A stretch of 64,000 bases of DNA from assembly GCF_000372725.1 (NCBI RefSeq), contig NW_005198966.1, forward strand, positions 983,338-1,047,337, given 5' to 3'. Position numbers and translations under genes: made by a program. The notes beneath the pieces were generated by a model, which was not told the origin of the DNA, did not search any database, and saw only the letters and a program-made list of their open reading frames with translations. The number at the start of each line of letters is the position of its first letter. The stretch's first letter is position 1. Of this stretch, positions 28,054 to 43,626 are shown in pieces. Source of the DNA: Emiliania huxleyi CCMP1516. Lineage: Eukaryota > Haptophyta > Isochrysidales > Noelaerhabdaceae.

Positions 28054-29670
28054 ATGGCCCTGCCCAGACTACTTTGGCTCGCTCTCGTCGCGGTGGCGTG
28101 TGTTGCCACCGCCACCGTACACGCCTCCAGCCCAGTTGCTTCCTCGCGTGGCGGTCCACCCGCGGCTGTGGTTCTGCGGGGTGGAGCGGCACCCACCCAG
28201 CAGCGGCGGCGGCGCAAGAAGAAAGCACGGCGGCCGCCTCCTCCGCCGAGCGCCTCCGACCGGCTCCGCACCGCTCTGAGCGGCGTGGCGGAAGGCGCCT
28301 CGTCGCTCTACAGCGCGGTGGAGGCGCGCGCGCGCGCGGCGGCGACGCCGGCGGAGGAGGAGGAGTACGAGGAGGATGAGCTTGCGGCCGAGGGAGGCGA
28401 CGGGTCTGCTGAAGCGGAGGAGGAGGAGGAGGAGGAGGAGGAGTGGGAGGAGGAGGAGGAGGAGGAGGAGGAGGCTCCAGCAACGCCGCCGCCGCGGCGC
28501 GCAGATTCGCGGCTCGCGTCGCAGCGGGCGGCGGCGCGGAGGACAGTGGCGGCGCGGAATGCGGCGGCGGCGGCGCAGGCGCAGGCGCAGGCGCAGGCGG
28601 CCGCAGCGGAGGAGGACGCGCCCGAGATGTCAATGTCGGAGAAGGGCGCCTTCCTCGGCTCGGTCGCCTTCTCGCCGGTCGGCGTGCCCGGCCTGGTTGT
28701 CGGCGGAGCGCTCGGCTTCGCGGCGGGCTACTTTGCGGAGCAGGCCGAGCCGCGCCAGCGCCTCCCCTGCCATGCCCGCACCCTCCCACCCCTGGGAAGG
28801 GAGACAGAGAGGTGTGCTGACGAGCAGGTGGATGCAGCGCGAGAGCACGTGGCGCGCGCGTATGCGACGCGGGTGCAGCGCGAGCGGCGCGTGGAGAGCG
28901 AGCGTGCAAACACGCGCAAAGCCCTCGAGGCGTGCTCTCCCTTCTCTCCTCCTCTCCCCTCCCTCCTCCCCTCCTCTTCCTCCTGCTCTCCCCTCCCTCC
29001 TCCTCTGCCCTCCCTCCTCGCACCCGGCCCCGCACACCACCCCTCCGAACGCCCTCTCCGCCCCTCCGCCCCTCCGCCGCACAGGCGCTCGAGACGGTCT
29101 CTGTCCAGTCCGACGACCCGGAGGAGGCGGCGCGCACCTCGGCCGACCTCACCGCCTTTCTGTGCGCGCCCTGCAACACGCGCTGCGCAGACTGCTCCGC
29201 GAGGATCAAGCGGCCCGCCGACGCCTGGGTCTCCACCTCCCTCGGAGTCGTGGTGTGCGTCAACTGCGCCGCCGCGCACCGCTCGCTCGGCACGTCCGTC
29301 TCGCGCATCAAGTCGCCCGTCTACGACCAGGCGCGCGCCGCCACCGCCCCGCGGCACCCGCGTCCGCAGCACGCGCACTGACCGCCGGCCGACCGACCCG
29401 CCCTCTCAGTGGGACGTGCCGATGGCGACGGCGCTGCTGGCAAAGGGCAACGACCGCGGCGCGGCAGACTACTACGCCACGCCGCCGGCGCGCATGCCGG
29501 GGCCCAAAGCGCCGATGGAGGAGCGGCGCGCGCACGTGCGCGAAAAGTACGTGCGGCTGCGCTGGGCGACGCCGGAGCTACGCGCGGCGCGGCAAGAGAC
29601 GCTGGCCAAGAGGCCTCGCAAGGCGGCCGGCGCGCGCCGCATGGCGAGCCTGTCCAGCGACGCGGCGTGA
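28054..29670 (+). CDS. Arf-GAP domain protein with N-terminal signal sequence
   Basis: Exons 28054-28743, 28828-28929, 29085-29330 and 29410-29670; 432 aa, all three introns GC-AG and phase 0. The N-terminus is a convincing signal peptide (MALPRLLWLALVAVACVATA). It is followed by basic then Glu-rich low complexity, a Gly-rich hydrophobic stretch (GVPGLVVGGALGFAAGYF), a charged helix, and an Arf-GAP zinc finger: CNTRCADC, then WVSTSLGVVVCVNC, HRSLGTSVSRIKS and YDQWD, with the GNDRGAADYY element. Arf GAPs normally act on cytosolic Arf GTPases, so the leader implies either an unusual topology or that the leader is a membrane anchor. The unspliced region is open over its full length in one frame, but homology demands splicing. 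Confidence 0.75.
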   Translation: MALPRLLWLALVAVACVATATVHASSPVASSRGGPPAAVVLRGGAAPTQQRRRRKKKARRPPPPPSASDRLRTALSGVAEGASSLYSAVEARARAAATPAEEEEYEEDELAAEGGDGSAEAEEEEEEEEEWEEEEEEEEEAPATPPPRRADSRLASQRAAARRTVAARNAAAAAQAQAQAQAAAAEEDAPEMSMSEKGAFLGSVAFSPVGVPGLVVGGALGFAAGYFAEQAEPRQRLPCHARTLPPLGRETERCADEQVDAAREHVARAYATRVQRERRVESERANTRKALEACSPFSPPLPSLLPSSSSCSPLPPPLPSLLAPGPAHHPSERPLRPSAPPPHRRSRRSLSSPTTRRRRRAPRPTSPPFCARPATRAAQTAPRGSSGPPTPGSPPPSESWCASTAPPRTARSARPSRASSRPSTTRRAPPPPRGTRVRSTRTDRRPTDPPSQWDVPMATALLAKGNDRGAADYYATPPARMPGPKAPMEERRAHVREKYVRLRWATPELRAARQETLAKRPRKAAGARRMASLSSDAA

Positions 29671-30110
29671 CGGAGACAGAGTTTAGACAGATATAGAGCT
29701 GCAGACTTGAGGGCAGGGGGCGAGGGCGGCATCCGCGTAAGCCTTTTCTGTGCCTTTTTGTATGCAATGATACAACAATCAAGTGAGTCACTCCCTCTCG
29801 CTGTGCTGCGGAGACCGCTCGATAGGATCTCACCCAAATCGGACAATGCGTGCACGTGCCCGTGGTTGCGCGCGCGAGGCGGGGACCAGAACGGACACCG
29901 CCGGCGCAGAGAGGTGTGTGCTCCAGACGCAAGAGTGCTCCCTAGAGTGCTCCTATAGCCGTAGTCCCTGCTCGTCGCGCCCGCCCGCCACAGCGCTGCC
30001 CGAACGGCAGCGCTGCTCTGCACGGCTCAGGGCGGCGCGCGGCACACCGCAAACACGCTCGCGGCTCAAGAGCCGGCAAGCAGCGCGTGTGTGCTGGCAA
30101 AGGGGAGACG
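29671..30110. other. convergent intergenic region
   Basis: 3' regions of the Arf-GAP gene (+) and the ISWI gene (-). No further feature recognised. Confidence 0.5.
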
Positions 30111-34356
<4,246 letters not shown>

Positions 34357-34514
34357 GGCGGCGGCGGAGGAGAAGGGGAGAGGGTCCAGTCAGCAGGCTG
34401 GCAGAAGACCGCTGATGCTTTGCTCGCGCCAAGCCCGAAAAGCCGCCCGTGTTTTTCTTCTTTCTCGTCTCGTACTTCCCCCCACAGGCCACGCCACGGC
34501 AGAAGACACTTCTT

Positions 34515-34605
34515 GACCGCTGCCAGGCAGGCAGCCCAACACAGTCCAACACACTACCAAGTATTCTTAGCTTCAAGCCCCCCTCCGAGACTGGAGACAC
34601 CCACA
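34515..34605 (+). repeat. local direct repeat R9, copy 1
   Basis: GACCGCTGCCAGGCAGGCAG through CTGGAGACACCCACA; repeated at 34871-34961 with at most a few differences. Confidence 0.85.
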
Positions 34606-34870
34606 CACCAGTAACAGACCGGTGGGACTGCCCCCCGCCCCCACTTACTTGCCCTGACTGCACAGGATAGCGTGCCCCGAAGACGGCGACGACGCAGCGG
34701 GGGACACCACGCGAGGAAAGGGTGCGAAGGCAAGATTGGGGTGCTGGGTGGTGGGACCAATGAGGGGGGGGGGGGCGGGGGTCCTGGGGGGGGGCGAAAT
34801 GAACACAGTCCAACACAGAGGAGGGACTTTCAAGGTTCAATCTTCCAACAAAACCCCCTCGCACGACACT

Positions 34871-34961
34871 GACCGCTGCCAGGCAGGCAGCCCAACACAG
34901 TCCAACACACTACCAAGTATTCTTAGCTTCAAGCCCCCCTCCGAGACTGGAGACACCCACA
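34871..34961 (+). repeat. local direct repeat R9, copy 2
   Basis: Second copy of the 91-bp unit, 356 bp downstream of the first, in the same orientation. Confidence 0.85.
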
Positions 34962-35096
34962 TGGGACGTGCGAGTTTGAGCTTCCTTGCACTCGGCCGCC
35001 TTTGATCACGTCGACTCGGTCCCAAGCATCGGCCAGGATCTCGGCTCCAAAACAATCTCCCACCAAAGGCAGTCTGCGCCGTGGCCGACTCATGCA

Positions 35097-35170
35097 CACC
35101 GCTTTCGGCTTTGCCAGCGCCAGCACGCCTCGGCTCGCCGACCGACCCGTCCGTCAAACTCCAGCGATTC
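35097..35170 (-). pseudogene. fragment duplicated from ISWI exon 1 region
   Basis: CACCGCTTTCGGCTTTGCCA and the following CAGCGCCAGCACG match 34225-34257 in the first ISWI exon/intron. The continuing part of the exon (CAGCGCGATGGTCTTTGCGC) reappears at 35778-35797, so the copy seems split by about 600 bp. Confidence 0.5.
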
Positions 35171-36040
35171 GATGAGTCAGGGAGGGGGGGCGAGCCAGCA
35201 GCATCACGAGGGCGAGGAGCCGATGACGAAGACACAGAGACAGCGCCAACGCCAGCGGAAGCAGGGATCGCACCGGAAGCCACCCGTCAAGTTCAGACGC
35301 TAACCGAGAGAATGGTGACAAGAAAGGGGGGACTCCGAACGGCCGAGCATGCCCTCGCATGCCGGACAATTAGGTAGGTCATAGACCTCCCCCCTCCCGA
35401 TGAACGTGGTTCAGGGTGGGTGTTCTGTTCATAAGTCATAAGGCTACTTACTTGTAACCACGATCGATGCGAGGACGCAAGTCCACCAAACTCGGCCATT
35501 CCAACGGCCAGACCGCTCGCTTAAGGCTGATTGGCTAGACGAGCGGTCTACCTCCAACAGGGCTGACTGGCACAACGAGGAGAGGTCATCCGGATGTGGC
35601 GGGACGCCGCCGGGCACCTGGTTGCTCTCCTCCGCCAGACAGCCCCTCCCGACGGGGACGCCACCACCCTCGCCCAGGGATCTACAATGCTGTCTTAAGG
35701 TCCGACAGGTTCGGCACCGGGCACCGCCTCGGTATACAAAATGCGCCTGCGGGCGGACCCTTACAGATCACAGATCACAGCGCGATGGTCTTTGCGCTCC
35801 TCTCTCTGCTTGAGCAGCACTTGAGCACTGGATAGGGTCGATTCCGCATGGTACGGGGCCCCTCGATCGTCTCGCCCTCCCTCGTTGGTGTGTTCACGGG
35901 GGGGGGGGGGTCATAACAAACACGGTACAGGATCGAGGTGCACGCACGCTCGCTGCTGAAGCAGTGTCGTCCCCCCTCTCCAGGGTTAGTGCTCACTAAA
36001 CCTGGCACGGGTCAGCTCGGGTCAAGTGAAGACGAGTCAC

Positions 36041-36466
36041 CCTAACCCACGGCTAACCCAGCGCTAACCCCGCGCGACTGGGGGGCATACGTCAGCATGG
36101 GTTTGCGCCGGGTTAGGGGTGGGTTAAGGCCGGGTTAGTTAGTGCCAGTGATGGCCCAACCAAGGCGCAAGGGAAGAGGAGTGCGCTGAGGGCTAGGCTG
36201 AGGGCGCCGTAAGTTGTAGATCCTGTGGCATGAGACTGTCCCGCTCGCCATGCGCCCGCGGCTGTGATGTGGGTGCGCGTGTCTGGAGTCTGCGTGCGCG
36301 CGTGAGAGGGGCGGAACGAACGAGCCGCCGTAACCCAAGAAAGACTAACCCGAGACTAACCCGACCGAGCGAGACTAACCCACGGCTAACCAGGGCGCTG
36401 CTCTTTCTTTTGCATACGTAAGGCCGCTAGGCCGGGTTAGTTGCGGGTTAGTGCCGGGTTATTCCC
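36041..36466. repeat. cluster of telomere-like CTAACCC / GGGTTAG motifs
   Basis: CTAACCC motifs at 36041-36074 and 36331-36392 alternate with GGGTTAG motifs at 36108-36142 and 36430-36466, forming two inverted pairs that end about 60 bp before the start codon at 36524. Spacing is irregular, so these are not simple telomere arrays. They could be interstitial telomere debris, small palindromic inserts, or binding sites for Myb/TRF-type proteins. Confidence 0.6.
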
Positions 36467-36523
36467 GAGAAAATTCTTTCGTGCCGCAAGTGGTGGGTGG
36501 GCCGCGGGCAGCCGCAACTCATC

Positions 36524-39500
36524 ATGACGGCGGCTGCACCGCTCGCGGAGGCCTCCGTGGCGCTCGAGGCCGGTAAGGCCGGCGAGGAGAAGCGTCGCCC
36601 GCAGACGCGCAGTGCGAGGCCGCCGGCGGAAAGCGGAAACAAGAAGGCGTGCGAGCAGACGGCCGCCTCGGCGTCGGCCGACGCGCCCAGCCATCATGTT
36701 CGCATCGCAAGCGGGCCGCACAAGGACCGCCGCGGCATCTTCGCCTCCCAGAAGAAGGGGTGGACCACGGTGCTGCTGGGCGGCAAGGGAGGATTTATGG
36801 AGGAGGTGAGGGTGCCCACGAAGGACGTGGTGTGGCCCAGTGCAGCGAGAGAGCCGCCGAACCAGGCTGGCAAAGCCACCGTGCCGCCGCGGCGGTCGCA
36901 GAGAGGGCGGGGCGAGGCGTCCGGCGAGGAGGGCCGCGGTCCCGCAATCGTCCCGGTTGGCTCGGTCGGCTCGGCGGGCTCGAGCGACGGAGGGTCGCCC
37001 GGCGCGCCGAGCGCCGTGCCGGGCGGACAGGGCGTGGGCGTGCGGTGCCAGTCCTTGCCTCCGGGGTGGGTGGCGCAGGAGCGGCAGGGGTCGGCGAGGA
37101 CTTACCGCGTCTTCTACGGCCCCAACGGCGAATACGCCGAGTCCGTGCCGCAGGCCTGGCGGGGCGACCGCGAGAACCGGCACGGCCCGGCGGGGCGAGA
37201 GCTGGCCGAAGTCGCAAGCTTGTCTCAGGCAGGCAGCGGCCTGGCTTCAGCAGAGGGCGCACAAGAGGCGGCGGAGGCGGAGGTGCCGGCGGCAGCAGCG
37301 GAGGCGCCGGCGGCAGCAGAAGAGGCGCCGGCGGCAGCAGAGGAGGCGGCGCCAGAGGCGGCATCAGAGGTCCGCCGCATCGTCAGCAGCGAGTACGACA
37401 GCGACGGCGAGAGCGACGCCACCGGGCTCCAAGACGAGGGCGAGGCCGCAGATGCGGGGAGCGACGCCTCGCAGCGGACCGAGGCGGTGGCCGGCGAGGG
37501 CACGGGCTCGGAGGTGGCGGTGGAGGTGACGGCTTGGGCGAAGGAATCGCTCGCGCTGCGCGGGGCCGAGCACCGGCCTGAGGCGGCGGACGCCGCGGGG
37601 GGCGCCGCCGAGGAGGCCCGCGCTCCGGAGGCGGCCGAGGGCAGCGCACCGCCGACGCGCATCGCGACGGAGCCCGCGGTGGCCGAGGCGGAGGGCGGAG
37701 GGCCGAGCCAGTCGGCAGGCATCACGGCCGAGGCACAGCAGCAGGCGCAGGCGCAGCAGCAGGCGCAGGCGCAGCAGCAGGCGCAGGCGCCGGCACAGTC
37801 GTCGCAGGAGAGCACGATCCAGGGCGGGGAGGCGCTGGCGACGGAGAGCGACGCTGCGTCAGAAGGGGGCGAGGGGGGCAGCGGCTTGGCGGCAGAGGGT
37901 GCGCTTGCCGTCGCCACGGCGGCGGAGGCGGAGGTTGCAACGGGGGCGGAGACGGCGGCGGAGCCGGCGGCTGGTGAGCCTGAGATCGACACGCTGAAGG
38001 CGATGACGAGCGAGGAGGCGGTGGCGCTGGCGAGGCGGGAAGGGATCGAGCTGGTCGAAGATGAGAGCTGTAAGAGCGGGTACAAGGGCATCAGGCGTGC
38101 AGCAAAGGGCAAGTTTGCGGCGACCGACGTGCGCGATCCCGCAGGCGGCGGGCAATATCACTACATCGGCCTGTTCCGGAGCAAAGAGGCGGGCGCTTTG
38201 GCGGTGGCCCTCCGGCGCAGGAGGCTCGGACCGGACGCGGCGGCGGGGAGCGGCCAGGGCGGCGGCGGCGGCGGCGGCGGCAAGAGGAAGAGCCGCTTGT
38301 CCGAGCCGCGCCTACCCCGCGCTCTGCTGGGGCTACTTCCCCAAGGCACGGGTGGGGTCGAGTTCGCGAGCATGGCGCCGTTTGAGGGCGGGCGGCAGCG
38401 GCGGAGCTCAACCGCCAGCGGGTCGCAGCTCAGCGCCGCCGAGCAGCGGGGGAGCGCGGCGCCGGCGGCGGCGCCCGCCGCAGAGGGGCGCGCGCTGCGG
38501 CAGCGGTCGAGCGGGAGCAGCTCTGAGGGCCCAACGCGGCCCAAGCGGCAAGGCGCGAGCCGCAGCTACGTGGAGGCGCCGGACGACGAGCCTGTCGACT
38601 CGGCGGAGGAGATGGAGGAGGAGGAGGCCGCGGAGGAGGACACGCTGCAGGCGGAGGTGCCGGACGTCAAGGAGATGACGAGCAAGCAGGCGCTGGCGGC
38701 TGCGAAGCGTGACGGGATCGTGCTGGACAAGTCGGGCAAGACTTCCAGCGGGTACCAGGGCGTCACCTTCCGTCAAGAGTGCGCGGCGAGGCCCTACGCG
38801 GTGACGGACAGGCGGACTTACCTCGGGGCGTGCAGGAGCGCAGAGGGCGGCGCTCTGCTGCGGGTGCTCTCGCGGAGACACGCAGTGGAGGAGGAGGAGG
38901 AGGAGGAGGAGGAGGAGGAGGAGGAGGAGGAGGAGGAGGAGGAGGAGGAGGAGGAGGAGGAGGAGGAGGACCCGATGGAGGACTCGGAGGAGGAGCTGGA
39001 GGAGGCGGGTGCGCGGGCCGGTGCAGAGGACGACGAGGAGGAGGAGGGCGGCAGCGACGACGAGGGCCTCGATTTGGAGCGCTCACAGCGGAGCAGGTCC
39101 GGCTTCATGGGCGTGGTCGAGAGGGAGTCGGCTGACGGGACCAAGTTCTACGACGTGGAAGTACAGATCGGCGGCAAGACTACGACATTGAAGCGCTTCG
39201 ACGACAAGATTGCGGCGGCGAGGTTTCGCGCGCGGTGGCGGAAGCGGCACGGCTACGGCCCCAGCAAGCCGCCGCCGAAGAAGCGCGGGCGGCGCTCCTC
39301 TCCCTCCGACTCGCCTCGGCCGAAGCGCCAGAGGGGCCAGAGGGTGTCGCCGTCGCCGGGCGCGACGCCCGAGCGGCCCGCGGCCGAGGCGGCCGCGCGC
39401 AGCCACCCGGGCACCGACGACGGCGAGGAGGACGCCGCGCCGTTCGCGTCGTGCTGGGACGCGGACTCGGTCGCCGCGCCCGCGCCGCCCGACGCGGATG

Positions 39501-41128
39501 TCGAGAGCGAGATGCGTCGCCTCTACCTCGACGGCATCGGCAAGCTGGTGGATGGCGAGGAGGTCAAGGCCTTTGTGGCGGCGAAGAACGTGGTGGCGTT
39601 GGATTCGCTTCCCACCGGCGAGCTGGCGCGGCTCCTGACGGCAACCAACTCGAAGAGCGAGCTGCCGGCGCTGCCGGAGCACCTCACGCCGCTCACCGCG
39701 CTGGTTGCGCCGCGCGAGGCGCTGCGGCGCATCAAGAGCGGCGAGTGGACGAGCGAGATGGGCCCGATGGTGACGCGGCCAGACTCGGAGAGCGACGCGC
39801 TCGGCATCACGCGCCCTCCGTGGCACAGCTTCGCCGACGTCCTCACCAAGTCGGGCGAGAAGCGCAAGATCAAGCCGGGCGCGATGCTCAAGTGCGCCGA
39901 CCTGAACGGCATCAGCAAGGGCGACCGGCGGGCGGGCCGGCTCTTCTGCGACTCGGCCGGGCCGCGAGCAGCGTCTCTTCACAGCCACCGCTCTGCGAGT
40001 AGGCCGACTGGATCTTCCGCGAGTTCGCCAGGCCGCCCGAGGAGCGGGAGCACCTGCTCAATTGCATCCACAAGACGGAGGCGAGCGACTTCTTCGGCAC
40101 GATGGGCGACGCGCCCATCGCGAGCATGCCGACCGCGCTGCGCGAGGCCAACCTCTCCGAGCCGCTGGCGGGCGTGCGGGAGGGCTGGTGGCGCACCCCG
40201 ACGGGGGCGGGCCTCGTCGCTGGAGAGGGTGTCTGCGCCTGCTCCTTCGGCTGAGAAAGGCTAATCGGCTAATTAGGCGGGACCGCCCCTCTTCCTCCTC
40301 TTCTCGATGCAAGGCGCCTCGCGCCAGAGCGGCCCGCGCGCCCCGCCCCTCCCCTCCCCTCACGCTCGCTCGCCTCGCCGCCAGGCACGTCGATGAGCTA
40401 CCACGTCGATCTCTGGGCGACTGCCGTCCTGTACCACATCTTGTGGGGCGCCAAGATGTTCGTCTGCGCTCCGCCGACGGCGGTCAACCTTCGGCTGCTG
40501 CAGCAGTGGCAGGAGCTGAACGAGCCGTCTGAGCACCCGGACTTCCCGGGCAAGCTCGAGTCCGCGCAGGTGCTCACGCTGACTGCCGGCCAGTCGCTGC
40601 TGCTGCCGAGCGGCTGGATTCACGCCGTCTTCACGCCCCTGGACTCGTGCGTGCTTGGCTGGAACTGGCAGCACAAGCAGCAGCTGCTCGTTAATTATTG
40701 ATCACTAGTCATCAATCATGAGTTCTTGAGTAATAGGCAGCCCAAGCAGCAGCTGCCGGCGGCGCTCAGCATCGTGCGCGCTTCGTGGGGCGAGATGACC
40801 AAGGAGATCCGCCAGGAGCAGCGGGCCTTCCCCATCAGCGAGCTGACCAAGTCGATGTGGACGCTGCTCGTGGCGACCGGACGGCCTCCGCTTCGCCGCC
40901 GCTTCGCTTCGGCCTGAGCCGGGCCTGTCGCGACTGTAGGAGTTGACGCGCGAGCTGGGGCGAGCTGGCGCGCCGAGCCTCACGCGGCAGCAGGCGAACC
41001 TCGTCCGGGCCCTCGCCAGCTACTTGTGCAAGCGGTGCAACGTGACGCCGCGCGAGGTGAAGCAGCAGCCGCACGAGGTGCTCGCGAGGGCGGACAAGCT
41101 GCTGGCGCACACCGTCGCTGGCGAGTGA
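36524..41128 (+). CDS. JmjC-domain protein with MBD-like and AP2-like DNA-binding domains
   Basis: Exons 36524-39931, 40003-40210, 40385-40689, 40741-40872, 40940-41128; 1,413 aa. After a possible KOW-like segment there is an MBD-like stretch at about 176-212 (LPPGWVAQERQ, YGPNGEYAES). Three AP2-like domains follow: about 517-565 (GYKGIRRAAKGKF, YIGLFRSKEAGALAV), about 742-785 (GYQGVTFRQ, YLGACRSAEGGAL) and about 859-912 (GFMGVVERESADG, LKRFDDKIAAARFRARW). A long poly-Glu tract (about 788-816) separates them. The C-terminal JmjC domain resembles KDM2/PHF8 types: iron ligands H1212 and D1214 in YHVD and H1285 in PSGWIHAVFTP. Predicted nuclear 2-oxoglutarate/Fe(II) histone lysine demethylase or hydroxylase targeted by DNA-binding modules. 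Start at 36524 is the first ATG; upstream in-frame codons are not ATG. Confidence 0.85.
38889..38970 (+). repeat. (GAG)n trinucleotide repeat coding poly-Glu
   Basis: About 27 consecutive GAG codons inside exon 1 of the JmjC gene. Probably length-polymorphic. Confidence 0.95.
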
Positions 41129-41464
41129 GCTGACACGGCCGTCTCGTTTCTACCGCGCTAGACGGGCATGTACACGCGGCGCGTTCGGGACTCTGAAGCT
41201 TCGGGCTCAGACTCTCTTTTGCCGTGTTTGTTGGTACTACAGTGTCCTTGGCGTTTGAGCGCCGTCATGCGAGCGCAGAGCGGTGCATGTCGTGTAGTTG
41301 CGCGCGCATCGCCCCCATCGCGGTTGGTGTGCTCGCACGTTTTGCTCTCTCGCCGCGCGCTCCCTTTTCGTTGTGACTGTGTGACTGCAGACTGGTGTAC
41401 ACCAGTTCTTGTGATATAAAATACAAAAAGAGCAGATAACTAAGACTCTCACTGCCCTACGGCT

Positions 41465-42487
41465 TTACACAGAAGTACTGCCCCCCGAGAGCGACTCAGC
41501 CGCAAGCATCGCCGGGTCGACGTGCAGCGCGACCGCGAGGGCGGACCACGCGCCGTACGCCCGCTCGCTCCCCGCGATGCCGCCGTCGCGCCGCGCCCGC
41601 AGCCCGCTCGCCTCCTCCTCTCTCGAGCCGGGGTGGCGCCGGCCGCAGAGCCGCGTCTCGTGCACCCAGAGAAGCGCGCGGCGCGCCTTTGCGTCCGCCG
41701 GCCCGATCCCTCGCGACGCCACCAGCTCGGTGCAGAGGACGAGCGCCTCGACGAGCACGTCCCAGTCGCTGTAGTCGCGCGCGCACGCCATCAGCATGGT
41801 CGTGATGCTGATGATGTCGGCGGCGAACCCGCGCTCCGCCGAGTGACGCAGCAGCCGAAGCGCGTCGGGCGCCCGCCTCGCCGCGGCGCACGTGTCCAGC
41901 AGCGCGTTGAGCTCGACGAGCCGCTGCGCAGCGGCGGCCTCCTCGGCGGGCGCGCCGCCCGCCGCCGCCGCGCGCCCCTTGCGAGGTCGGTCGAGGATGG
42001 CGAGAGCGCGCTCGGCGCCCATCCGCTGCGAGCGCGAGGTTGCCGTCAGAAGCGCGCCGATGCAGACGTCGTCCGGCACCATGCCCGAGTCCACCGCCCG
42101 CCGCAGCACGCGGACGGCCGTCGCGGCGTGGTAGTCCCAACGGCCGTCGCGGCGCGCGGCGCGCGCGCACGCGACGAGGCAGTCGGTCACTGCGCGCTGC
42201 CGCTGGCTCTCGCTCAGCTTGCGCCACAGCTCTGTCGGCCTGCGGACAGACGGAGGACCGTCGCCGGCAGCGAGGCGGGAGGCGGGAGGCGGGAGGCGGG
42301 AGGCGGGAGGAGGGAGGCGGGCCTGGTCGAGGGAAGCTCCGCCGCGTCGAGCAGCTCGTGCATCGGCTGGCGAGCGCCGCAGCCGGCGGCCACCCCGAAG
42401 GCGTGCGCCTCGAGCGCCGCCGCGGCGCCGTCTGCGTCGGCGGCACGGCTGGCGACGTTGAGGACGGCGCCTGCCGCGGGGCGCGAG

Positions 42488-42552
<65 letters not shown>

Positions 42553-43439
42553 GCGTGCTGCGTGGAGTCCCAACGCCGCGCCCTCCCCTCGCCCCCGTCC
42601 TCCCCCCTCCGCCTCTCCCCACAGCTCACCCAGGGCGAGTGGGTCGAGGCGCAGCGCGGCGCCGCCTCCTCCGCCCTGCACCGCCTGACAGCGAACGGGA
42701 GGGCTGCAGCATGACCGCGAAACACCCCGCAGGGGCGGGCTCGCTGCAGGGGCTGGCGCGCCTCGGCCGCCGCCGCAGCCACAGCGCTCGCCGCGCCCCC
42801 CTCGCCCGCCTGCACGCCTCCGAGGCACAGCGCGGTGAGGAGCTTCGCCTGCGTCCTGCGGCAGCCGCGCGACGCTTGGTCCGCCCGCAGCACGCACTCG
42901 ACGTAGAGCTCCGCCGCCATCCGCGCCGCGCCGAGGCGACCGAGCAGGCGGAGTACGCGGAGCAGCGTGCTCGAGTGCGCCCGCCCGCCCGGCGTGAGCC
43001 CGAGCCGCTCCGACGCACGAAAGGCGCGGCACACCACCGCTGCGCCGCCCGGCTCGCACGCGAGAACGAGCTGGCCGAGGCTCTCCTCGGGCAGCGGCGC
43101 GCTCTCGCGTGAAGCGCGCGCCGACAACTCCTGCGCGAGCGCGGGCGCGGCCGCAGAGCCACAGGCGGCGAGCAGCTGCGCGGATGGACCGCCGGGCTGG
43201 CCGGCCGCCGCGATGGTCATGAGCGCGAGGCCACGCGGCGAGCCGAGCCCGTGTTGGGCGGGCACTCCGAAGGTGGAGTCGTCAGCATCTCCGTCGGCCA
43301 GCGGGGTGGGGATGGGCCTAGCTGCCTCGCTGCCCATCGGCCCCAGCAGGGCGCCCGATCCTGCAGCTCGCACGGAGGAGGCGACGCCAAGCGACGAGCG
43401 CCACGCCACGAGCCGCCTCGCAGTAGTGACCGCGCGCAT
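41465..43439 (-). CDS. pentatricopeptide-repeat-like organellar protein
   Basis: Four exons on the - strand, 42762-43439, 42630-42684, 42323-42470, 41465-42239; 551 aa, total length divisible by three and phases consistent. The N-terminus (MRAVTTARRLVAWRSSLGVA) is Arg/Ser/Ala-rich without acids, typical of mitochondrial targeting. Helical repeats of about 35 residues with PPR character follow (STLLRVLRLLGRLGAARMAA, TQAKLLTALCLGG, LNALLDTCAAARRAPDALRL, SITTMLMACARDYSDWDVLV). Likely an RNA-binding factor of mitochondria or plastid. The second intron holds a (CT)n microsatellite in sense orientation. Repeat recognition is by eye, so helical-repeat family assignment is moderate. Confidence 0.7.
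42491..42550 (+). repeat. (AG)n microsatellite in a PPR-gene intron
   Basis: About 30 AG units. It lies in the intron 42471-42629 and causes Arg/Glu and Ser/Leu artefact ORFs. Confidence 0.95.
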
Positions 43440-43626
43440 GTGTGTAAGAGTGTGCCCTCGGAGGCCTGGCCAACGGGTAGGCCGGCCAATCGCGATGAAC
43501 GAGCGTAGCTGAGGTTTCAAGCTCTCTCGCCCGACGCCGGCCACGGTTTAAAGAAAAACGCTGGGCGTTGAAGAAAAAGCCGGCCGGTTTCTTTTTCAGT
43601 GTATGTAGCTCTTTTTGGCACCTTCA
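43440..43626. promoter_or_regulatory. divergent intergenic region between PPR and NHL genes
   Basis: 187 bp between two divergent starts. It includes AAAGAAAAACGCTGGGCGTT and AGAAAAAGCCGGCCGG tracts. Shared promoter use is inferred from the arrangement. Confidence 0.35.

Larger units (their letters stand above)
34357..36523. other. divergent intergenic region with local duplications and telomere-like motifs
   Basis: Contains a 91-bp direct repeat (34515-34605, 34871-34961), fragments resembling ISWI exon 1 (35097-35170, 35778-35810), a poly-G tract near 34767 and the CTAACCC/GGGTTAG cluster (36041-36466). No ORF with a recognisable domain. Confidence 0.6.

Noticed and set aside
36497-36523. 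upstream extension of the JmjC protein start
   Set aside because: The extension uses a non-ATG codon; the first ATG at 36524 is preferred.
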